From assembly GCA_016193385.1 (NCBI GenBank), contig JACPSF010000340.1:1-22318 (forward strand): a stretch of 22,318 bases of DNA. The letters run 5' to 3'. Shown here piece after piece: positions 16,894 through 22,318 of the stretch; the first letter of the stretch is position 1; each line of letters opens with the position of its first letter. Position numbers and translations under genes: made by a program. Under the pieces are notes generated by a model. The model did no database searches and was not told the origin of the DNA. It saw only the letters and a list, made by a program, of their open reading frames with translations. Source of the DNA: Deltaproteobacteria bacterium (lineage in GTDB: Bacteria; Desulfobacterota_B; Binatia; UBA9968).

Positions 16894-18339
16894 CTAGGGA
16901 TGCCGCTCGACCAAGACGGACATCCCGTCGCTCAATTGCGTCAGCTGACCGAGAAACAAGCTCGCGCGGGCGAAGAGAAAGCAATTTCTCAGCTCCCCGT
17001 TCGTCAAACCGCGGAGGGCGTGGGGCACGTAAGCCAGGGCCGACGCGATATGCCCTTGCGTCGGGGCGTAGCCGGGAACCCCCTTGCGCTTCATGAAGTC
17101 CGCCGTCTCCGAGCGCTCCATCCTGCCGCTGGAAACCAGCACAGCGGCGAGCATCTTATAGTTGCGCTCCGGAATGTCCCCGCCGTTGGCCGGAATCGTG
17201 ATCTCGGGATTGTGAAGCTCGGTGACAAATCTATCCACCGAGGAAGCCTTCAGTTCGAGCCGGTTCATGGGCTCTACGATGATGGCCTTGAGTTGTTTAT
17301 CCAGAGCCGCGCCCGACCGAACCGGATGCCGCCCCACACTGGCGAGATTGATGACCGGACTCGCTCCATCATCCGGACCGATCCACACGGCAACCGCCGC
17401 CAGGACATCCTCCAAAACCGGTATGCCCTTATCCAGATGGTAGAGAAATTTCATCCCCAGCTTGGGAAGGGAGGCGCCGCCCACGACGACCACGTTCTCA
17501 AAGACGCCGCTCTGCACCAGAGCCGCGCCGGTCACCAGCGCCGGGATAGGGGCGGCACAGAAGTTCTTGATATCCATGCCCGAGGCCGACCCGAAGCCGG
17601 CAAACTCGGCTGCCGCCTTTGCCAGATTGCCTCCTCCGCGCTGGTAGCGGTCTCCCACCGCTTCCTCCGAACAGCTTAAGACAAAATCGATATTCGGCTC
17701 GGATACGTCACGCTGGCCCAGGAGAAGTTCCCGCATCGCCAATGCCGCCGAGACCTTTGCGCACAGGTTTTCCAGCAGAACGTGCGCATGAAGGGAGGCA
17801 TCTTCGTGGTGCGCGTGCCTGATCCATCCGATCGGTTCCGCATCGCGTCCAGTGAAGAGAGGTATCCCCTCTCCTTTTTCCATCTCGGCTCTGAGCCGCT
17901 CGCGAGTCACAAGCGCAGGAGTCGTCCTGGCGAGGGGCTCACACAAAGGGGACGCCCGCAAAAGCGGGCTCGCGTCTTGCCAGAAACCCTCGAGGAGGGA
18001 AACATGCTTGAACACATCCGCCAGCGCCAATAGCGCGATGAACTTCTTTTCCTCGACAAATTCCCCCAACGCGGGACGATCGTTCGAGATGGGAGCCGCG
18101 CGTCCATACCACGGCCTTTCGGTCTCGTAGAGGCTCGCCAGCGAAGCCTTTCCCAGAAAGACACGATTCGGCAGATAGGACTCGGCCTGCTGCTCGGGCT
18201 GAAGACTTCTCTTCAGCTCATCCAGCCTGGAAGGATGCGCATTAATCTCCCGCCATGGCTTGGAGCCGTAGCGGACAAGCCCGGGAGTATGAATCAAAAC
18301 GCTGCTGGCGCCTTTAATGACAGGGGTGAGATTTGCCAT
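16894..18339 (-). CDS. grdC: Glycine/sarcosine/betaine reductase complex component C, beta subunit (GrdC), FabH-like
   Basis: 481 aa from ATG 18339 (ribosome site weak). Thiolase/FabH-fold protein. LSCSEEAVGDRYQRGGGNLAKA (221-242) and GMDIKNFCAAPIPALV (254-269) are GrdC signatures, with Cys261 the likely thioester nucleophile; VVVVGGASLPKLGM and GIPVLEDVLA follow. ELHNPEITIPANGGDIPERNYKM (374-396) supplies the conserved His/Asn region. In clostridia GrdC with GrdD turns carboxymethyl-selenoether on GrdA into an acetyl thioester and then acetyl phosphate. No grdD follows here, so the fate of the thioester is unclear. It is slightly shorter than clostridial GrdC (about 510 aa by memory). Sits 52 bases after grdE, with a hairpin in the gap. 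Confidence 0.9.
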   Translation of the reverse strand: MANLTPVIKGASSVLIHTPGLVRYGSKPWREINAHPSRLDELKRSLQPEQQAESYLPNRVFLGKASLASLYETERPWYGRAAPISNDRPALGEFVEEKKFIALLALADVFKHVSLLEGFWQDASPLLRASPLCEPLARTTPALVTRERLRAEMEKGEGIPLFTGRDAEPIGWIRHAHHEDASLHAHVLLENLCAKVSAALAMRELLLGQRDVSEPNIDFVLSCSEEAVGDRYQRGGGNLAKAAAEFAGFGSASGMDIKNFCAAPIPALVTGAALVQSGVFENVVVVGGASLPKLGMKFLYHLDKGIPVLEDVLAAVAVWIGPDDGASPVINLASVGRHPVRSGAALDKQLKAIIVEPMNRLELKASSVDRFVTELHNPEITIPANGGDIPERNYKMLAAVLVSSGRMERSETADFMKRKGVPGYAPTQGHIASALAYVPHALRGLTNGELRNCFLFARASLFLGQLTQLSDGMSVLVERHP

Positions 18340-18355
18340 ATCCGGAGAAGCTTAA

Positions 18356-18372
18356 GCCCGCTTGGGGCGGGC
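18356..18372 (-). other. Intercistronic GC hairpin between grdE and grdC
   Basis: GCCCGC and GCGGGC form a perfect six-pair stem with a five-base loop, followed in the minus-strand transcript by UUAAGCUUCU. The run is too poor in U for a confident terminator; it could be an attenuator or an mRNA processing/stability element that sets the grdE to grdC ratio. Confidence 0.4.
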
Positions 18373-18391
18373 CATTTGCGCCATTATCGCT

Positions 18392-19693
18392 CTAATAGGC
18401 CTTACAAGTCCAGGACTGCCGGCCCCAGTTGTCGACCCCGCCGATGAGCATGTCGTGCGCGTCAAAGGTCAATGGGCCGTTCGCCGGTGTCAGGGGAGCT
18501 CCGGGATAACTGAGCACTTGGATCTGCTCGTAGGGACCGATGACGCTCTGCGGCGCCGGCAGCTCCACCCAACGATCGCGGCTCCCCGTGCTGACCACCG
18601 CCTGCGCCTCCGGCACATAATAGAGCAACGGCGAGTCGATCCCGTCTTTGCCTCCATATTCGTAGGTCACGAGCACCGTTTTGATCCCGCGCCGCTCGCA
18701 GGCCCGCACCGTGAGCATGACATCCACGAAGGCATTCCCGGAGCCCAACCACGTCACCACCGCGCCGTCGGCCCCGAGGGCTTGAGCCAGTTGCGCCGCG
18801 CCGTGCGCCGCAACCTCCTTCCCATGGAAGGTTTCGAAGCGAATCCGCTCGAGAATGACGCCGGCAAAATTAAGCTCCGTCGCATGCTGCCGGTAAAGCC
18901 CCATCACCAACGCGTGATTCTGCCAGTCCCAGCTATTAGGGAAATAGCCGATCCCGCGGGTCGTGTTGACCGTGACTGCGCCATCGAAGAGCTCGTTGGG
19001 ATGAGCAAAGGTCGCCAGCGATTCCCTGATGGATAACCCATAGTAGGCCACACCTGAATGGAACTGATGCGACTCGGTGAGACAGCCCTGGATGAGCACG
19101 ACGGTGGGCAAGCCGGCCTTCTTTTTCAGCTCGTAGGTCTCGACCTTCCGAGGCTCCTGCCCGAGGGTCGCTTCGGCCAGCCGCCGGGCCACCGCAAACT
19201 CCGCTTTCTGGACCGCCGTGTGCGCCTCCAAGTCTGGAAGACCTTTTGCGAGACGGAGGACCAGCGCCAGGTTGACCAGAGAACTATAGCGTGAGATCTC
19301 GGCGCCAGGCCCCCACATGTCCAGGATGGCGCTTCGTTGAACCCCGGTGCCGGCGCGGATCATGCCCTCAAACTCAGCGGTCGTCACCACGGCCATTCCG
19401 GATAGTCGATGGGTCTTTCCTTCCCCGACCGATGCCACCGGCCCAAGCACGCCCGGAAAGACCTGCCCCCTCCCCTCCACCTTGACCCTCGGCTCCACGA
19501 CGTCCCGAATTCCCGTGATCCGGACTTTCTCCCCCGGATAGGCTACCGCCACTCTCGCATCCTGGATCCGGGAGTCCTTAAGCAGATCTTGGGTCAGAGC
19601 TTCTCGATCCACCTCCAAGGTGCCAGCTTGATAATGGAACCTCTTCCCCAGGACGATCCTGCTTACCGGAAACTCCGCCAGTTGAAGTCGCAT
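18392..19693 (-). CDS. grdE: Glycine/sarcosine/betaine reductase component B alpha/beta proprotein-like (GrdE), without the pyruvoyl-forming Cys
   Basis: 433 aa from ATG 19693 with GAGGGGAG upstream. Matches GrdE along its length: MRLQLAEFPV, DVVEPRVKVEGRGQVFPGVLG (65-84), THRLSGMAVVTTAEF (95-108), ILDMWGPGAE, HPNELFDGAV, LNFAGVILER, GADGAVVTWLGSGNAF, GIKTVLVTYEYGGKDG. In clostridial GrdE an Asn-Cys bond after the DGA segment is cleaved and the Cys becomes the pyruvoyl group that forms a Schiff base with the substrate amine. Here that stretch reads TVNTTRG (Asn243-Thr244-Thr245); the nearest Cys is about 40 residues upstream. The protein may therefore be uncleaved, use Thr in self-processing, or bind a substrate that is not an amine. 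Second gene of the operon, 15 bases after grdB. Confidence 0.9.
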   Translation of the reverse strand: MRLQLAEFPVSRIVLGKRFHYQAGTLEVDREALTQDLLKDSRIQDARVAVAYPGEKVRITGIRDVVEPRVKVEGRGQVFPGVLGPVASVGEGKTHRLSGMAVVTTAEFEGMIRAGTGVQRSAILDMWGPGAEISRYSSLVNLALVLRLAKGLPDLEAHTAVQKAEFAVARRLAEATLGQEPRKVETYELKKKAGLPTVVLIQGCLTESHQFHSGVAYYGLSIRESLATFAHPNELFDGAVTVNTTRGIGYFPNSWDWQNHALVMGLYRQHATELNFAGVILERIRFETFHGKEVAAHGAAQLAQALGADGAVVTWLGSGNAFVDVMLTVRACERRGIKTVLVTYEYGGKDGIDSPLLYYVPEAQAVVSTGSRDRWVELPAPQSVIGPYEQIQVLSYPGAPLTPANGPLTFDAHDMLIGGVDNWGRQSWTCKAY

Positions 19694-19708
19694 CTTTCTC
19701 CCCTCGGA

Positions 19709-20936
19709 TCACGCGCTCACAGAGATGTTCGGATAGAAAAGCGTCGGCTGTTTGACCTCCGAGTGAATGGCCTTCAAGGCGGTCTCAACGATCTCTCGCC
19801 TTACGCGCGCGTCTATTTCCGACGGCAGGCCAGGATCCCCGCAGGGATGAGGAATGCTCACGGCCTTGACGATCCGGCTCGCTCCCACCTGCTCCGCCAC
19901 AGGATACATGGCACTGATAATGGCCACCGGCAACCCGGCCCGATCGATCTCCTTGCTGATCACAGCACCGCTGCGACTACAGGTCCCTCAGGTGGCCACC
20001 AGGAGAACTCCATCGATTTGCTCCTTCTTGAGATCCGCCGCGATCTCCTGTCCGATGCGCTTCATCTCAGACGGAGAACCCTGGTTCCCCGGAACGACAT
20101 AATAGCTATGGTAGAGCCTGAATTTGCCTTCGGCTTCCAGTGAACGCAGCGCGTCCAGGGGCATTCCATAGTGCGGGTTCTGATTCATGAAGTTGACGTT
20201 GTAACCACCGTGAACCGCCTCCCACTTTCCCGCCTCCAAGGCCTTTACCTCGGCGATATTATATTTTCGCCAGAAAGTGTTCCTGTAAGTCTTGAAGCGA
20301 TCCGGGTTGCCCCACGGCACGACCCCGCTGGTTGTGATCACCGCCACGTTAGCCTTCTTGCCAGGAGAAAGCGGGGCCGCGGGGACGACCTGATCCCAAG
20401 CCTGGATCGGAACTTCGGTTGCAAAGGGCTCGTTGCGCAGCCTTTTGAGAAGCATCTCGATGGCCCGCTCTACGCCGGGGCGGTCGCTCCGCTCCAGGCG
20501 CCGGATGCCCCGAGGAATGTAGCCCTCTTCGTGAGCCGGCCCAATCTCTTCGCCACTTGCCAGCCTGAGAGTGAACCGGGCTATCGCGCCCAGCGCCTCG
20601 TTCATCCCCGCGGCCGTCTCTCTGGTCGGCAGCAGAAAGACTTTCAGATTACGGCATTCCCGGTAAAATCCCGCCCCGGGATTTTCTTCGTGCATTGCGG
20701 TCACACAGGAAATGCCCAAGCCTTCGGCCACGCAGTTGGAAATTTCCACGCAGCTCACCCCGTAGCGTCCGGAGTTGAAAGCAGGGCCGGCCACCACGAC
20801 CTCAGGCTTGCGGGAACCCACCTCTTTGAGAATCTGAGCCTTGGCCTCTCTCCGCGACACTCACCGCAATTCCCGCCTTGTCTTCTCCTCCGACCCCGGC
20901 GAAGAATTGATTGATAATATGGATGACGTTGACCAT
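19709..20936 (-). CDS. grdB: Glycine/sarcosine/betaine reductase component B gamma selenoprotein (GrdB-like), with in-frame UGA and a disrupted N-terminus
   Basis: The main frame runs from about 20860 to the stop at 19709 and contains TGA at 19988-19990. Before it: PEVVVAGPAFNSGRYGVSC, AWDQVVPAAP, VAVITTSGVVPWGNPDR, DGVLLVAT; after it: GTCSRSGAVISKEIDRAGLPV, VGASRIVKAVSIPHPCGDP. The U-G-T-C motif is the GrdB active site, where the selenol attacks the substrate alpha-carbon. The true start should be ATG 20936 (GGAGGGAGA upstream), which encodes MVNVIHIINQFFAGVGGEDKAG, the classic GrdB N-terminus, but in a different frame that stops near 20805. About 35-40 residues expected between GGEDKAG and the AKAQILKEV segment are missing. 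So there is a deletion with frame change between about 20850 and 20875: a genuine lesion, or an assembly error. A GTG at 20860 could give a truncated product. Confidence 0.85.
19959..19977 (-). promoter_or_regulatory. Predicted bacterial SECIS hairpin of grdB
   Basis: In the mRNA, starting 10-12 bases after the UGA, CGCAGC-GGU-GCUGUG forms six pairs (one G-U) around a GGU triloop, extendable by a U-A and a G-U pair. The GGU begins 19 bases after the UGA. The loop is identical to that of the grdA hairpin, as expected if one SelB reads both. Confidence 0.7.
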
Positions 20937-20986
20937 AAGCTCTCCCTCCGTTTCGCTGGGTGTCAAAGTGCAGGCACCCTATCGGC

Positions 20987-21016
20987 TGTTTACCGCGCCG
21001 ACTGAGATATTGTCAA
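20987..21016 (-). promoter_or_regulatory. Candidate promoter of the grdBECA operon
   Basis: A perfect -35 TTGACA (21011-21016, minus strand) has only weak -10 candidates; the best is TAAACA (20987-20992) after 18 bases. Position, about 50 bases before the grdB ATG, is right. A weak -10 would fit a regulated promoter needing an activator. Confidence 0.35.
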
Positions 21017-21078
21017 CTTGAGAGCCGGCGCTCTTTCGAAGTTTACGTCCCACAAAGACGCGCGGGAAAAGGTTCAAC

Positions 21079-21438
21079 TCAGTAGTGGGTCCACGAAAGG
21101 CTGGGATGGAGGCGGCCGGGCTTCCAAGATTCTCTACGCGGTGCGTAAAGAATCTCACCGGAGGTAAGTTCGTGATATTCAAGATAGAACCGTCTGAAGA
21201 GCCACAGGTTCAGAGCCGAGTAACCTTTGCCAAAGTCCCTTTGAAGTCGAGTGGCAAGTTCTTCAACTAGCCGTTTCCCATAGTCTGCTCGGTGTTCTCC
21301 CCGTTGCTCCTCTACAACGATCTCCCGTCCGATCAGCCAGTTGGCGACTACCTGAGTTGTATTGACCGAACGGGCGACGCCAGCCCGGGCTGATTCCAAT
21401 ATCTGTCGGATGCGTTGGTAAAGCTGCGGTCTTCGCAT
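21079..21438 (-). pseudogene. Truncated DUF1016/YhcG-type PDDEXK nuclease, N-terminal domain only
   Basis: 119 aa from ATG 21438 (AGAAGGGG upstream; an ATG at 21453 would add five residues). VVANWLIGREIVVEEQRGEHRADYGKRLVEELATRLQRDFGKGYSALNLWLFRRFYLEY is the DUF1016 N-terminal domain. It stops right after LHPSLSWTHY, where full-length proteins (about 340 aa) continue with the linker and nuclease domain. No continuation is visible in any frame of the 140 bases before grdB, so the C-terminal two thirds appear deleted. Such genes are common accessory cargo linked to restriction systems. Confidence 0.7.
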
Positions 21439-21495
21439 GCGGCCCCTTCTCATCTACTGAACCCGGAGTAATTAGATTTGCTCATCCGCCATCTT

Positions 21496-21549
21496 CCTGC
21501 CTGCACATGGTGTGCAGGTGAACCTGCCTGCATTCCATGCGCAGGTAGA
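21496..21549. repeat. Two tandem 27-base imperfect repeats, each a hairpin
   Basis: Units at 21496-21522 and 21523-21549 both begin CCTGCCTGCA and end GCAGGT plus three bases. The first contains a perfect 8-bp hairpin with TGG loop (21500-21518, CCTGCACA/TGTGCAGG); the second folds as CCTGC/GCAGG (21527-21545) with an interrupted inner stem. REP-like or remnant of a mobile palindromic unit. Confidence 0.5.
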
Positions 21550-21579
21550 GAGAAACAGCAAATAGGTCGACTGCTCAGA

Positions 21580-21606
21580 GCCCTGTCCTGAGTAGGGTCG
21601 AAGGAT
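21580..21606. repeat. Degenerate copy of a short interspersed repeat (CCTGTCCTGAG...TCGAAGG)
   Basis: CCTGTCCTGAG (21582-21592) and TCGAAGG (21598-21604) together resemble, on the reverse strand, the CCTTCGAC..CTCAGGACAGG element that I recall as widely scattered in intergenic regions of environmental genomes. Only one copy is in the window, so repetition cannot be shown here. Confidence 0.3.
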
Positions 21607-21730
21607 AGTCGCCGTAGCTCATCCCGTCATCCCGCAGGACGTTACAGTAATTCCAGAGTTTTTGGACGATTGCTGAAGGGCTCATAGCTGGTTAAAAGAA
21701 TTCCAAAAAACCTCGCATCGTGATTGTCGA

Positions 21731-22318
21731 CTATGTCGTTTGGCCACGCGATTCCGCCAACCCAATCATAATTTGGCTTAAAAGCTCATATGTGCGCGTT
21801 CCTTCAGCCGGAACTAAAGACTCGGCAACCTCCCGAACAAGTTTAGATTCAATCCCGTTGTTCAACTCTTGCTCCAGTAGCTTGCGGACATGTTTGCGTG
21901 TCCTTTCCGAGGCAAGCGCACTCATTTTTTGCCCCAGAAGGCGGGCAGCCGCCAGCTCAAGGTCGTAGCCAGCTGATTCGACGATCTCAAAGTGTTCCTC
22001 AAATAGATTCGTCGCCCCGAAGAGAGTGGGGCTGTGACGGAGCACATAAGCAATGTCGGCGGCGTCCTTGCGTGGCTGAATATTGTGGCGCTCTCCCCAA
22101 GCCACTAGCTTGAGTAAAAACAGCCCGACCGGGCTAACTACCCGTACCACCAGTGTGTCATTTACGAGCACCGAAACCGCGTTATCATAGGCCTCCTGAA
22201 AACCTGCTACGCTCATCACAAAATCACCGTCCGGGGGCCAACGGACCACATTACCGTCAGATTCCACGCCGCCGAACGGGACCAGATCTATGATTCCGTA
22301 ATCTGAGAAATGTAGTCG
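21731..22318 (-). CDS. Nucleotidyltransferase-like protein of the AbiEii/AbiGii type (5' partial, cut by right edge)
   Basis: The frame is open to the window edge; a GTG at 22267 is internal, since upstream codons in the same frame read YGIIDLVPFGGVES, the conserved post-catalytic segment of this family. Then IRWPPD-like VVRWPPDGDFVMSV, GFQEAYDNAV, VVSPVGLFLLKLVAWGERHN and KDAADIAYVLRH follow, the helical region seen in predicted nucleotidyltransferases of AbiE-type toxin-antitoxin or viral defence modules. The catalytic GS..D motif would lie to the right, outside the window. No antitoxin gene is seen on the left side; it would have to lie upstream. Ends at 21731. Confidence 0.7.
   Translation of the reverse strand, partial: RLHFSDYGIIDLVPFGGVESDGNVVRWPPDGDFVMSVAGFQEAYDNAVSVLVNDTLVVRVVSPVGLFLLKLVAWGERHNIQPRKDAADIAYVLRHSPTLFGATNLFEEHFEIVESAGYDLELAAARLLGQKMSALASERTRKHVRKLLEQELNNGIESKLVREVAESLVPAEGTRTYELLSQIMIGLAESRGQTT

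Larger units (their letters stand above)
21439..21730. other. Non-coding gap between the AbiEii-like gene and the DUF1016 remnant
   Basis: About 290 bases without a credible gene. It contains the tandem hairpin repeats and the short interspersed repeat-like element described separately, and a more A+T-rich stretch near 21690-21720. No transposase remnant was recognised. Confidence 0.5.

Noticed and set aside
16684..17679. Long plus-strand open frame opposite grdC and grdA
   Set aside because: It is a mirror of strongly conserved GrdC/GrdA coding sequence, has no recognisable motif and no ribosome site; open only because of GC-rich codon bias.
19709..19963. A separate 84-aa gene downstream of the UGA of grdB
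   Set aside because: It is the GrdB C-terminal part; GTCSRSGA directly after the UGA belongs to the UGTC active site.
19409..20143. Plus-strand open frame across grdE and grdB
   Set aside because: Antisense of two conserved proteins; composition is His/Arg/Pro-rich and low in recognisable domains.
20961..20966. Second TTGACA upstream of grdB
   Set aside because: A 17-base spacing puts the -10 on the ribosome binding site, leaving no workable promoter.

Overview
This is a gene-dense, GC-rich (by eye) bacterial window with Gram-negative-type content: periplasmic binding protein, YqjD/YqjE/YqjK envelope genes and DHA2 exporter. The mix of UbiD decarboxylase, Liv-type ABC uptake, a maleate-isomerase-like protein, an RHS giant and a reductase selenoprotein operon resembles uncultivated soil or sediment lineages such as Rokubacteria, Tectomicrobia, Binatota or other former Deltaproteobacteria. 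That placement is an impression from gene content, not a computed result.

Layout. 1-4089 (minus): a secreted multidomain surface protein (beta-helix, PKD, IPT/TIG, carboxypeptidase-regulatory-like) that should continue into RHS/YD repeats, but the frame breaks near 1021 and the repeats run off the left edge in another frame. 4191-4916 (minus): a maleate isomerase/Asp-Glu racemase-family protein with no cysteine. 5077-7296 (plus): fused trehalose-6-phosphate synthase/phosphatase. 7346-8782 (plus): DHA2 exporter. 8779-10254 (minus): UbiD-type decarboxylase, sharing a CTAG stop with the exporter. 10471-15132 (plus): a complete branched-chain amino acid-type ABC uptake operon (livK-H-M-G-F). 15224-16228 (minus): yqjD-yqjE-yqjK. 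16381-20936 (minus): the highlight, a grdB-grdE-grdC-grdA operon related to glycine/sarcosine/betaine reductase. 21079-22318 (minus): a truncated DUF1016 gene, a short region of hairpin repeats, and the C-terminal part of an AbiEii-like nucleotidyltransferase cut by the right edge.

The grd operon contains two selenoproteins whose in-frame UGA codons would be read as stops by ordinary gene calling: GrdA (UGA at 16717-16719, motif CFVU) and GrdB (UGA at 19988-19990, motif UGTC). Each UGA is followed by a stem-loop whose apical triloop is GGU, as expected of a bacterial SECIS. The operon departs from the clostridial model: GrdE has Asn-Thr-Thr where the pyruvoyl-forming Cys should lie, no grdD or thioredoxin genes are present, and grdB carries a deletion plus frame change near its N-terminus. 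It may be a divergent selenium-dependent reductive system for a substrate other than glycine.

No tRNA, rRNA, CRISPR array, origin or complete insertion sequence was seen. No gap between genes exceeds 300 bases; the longest is 21439-21730.
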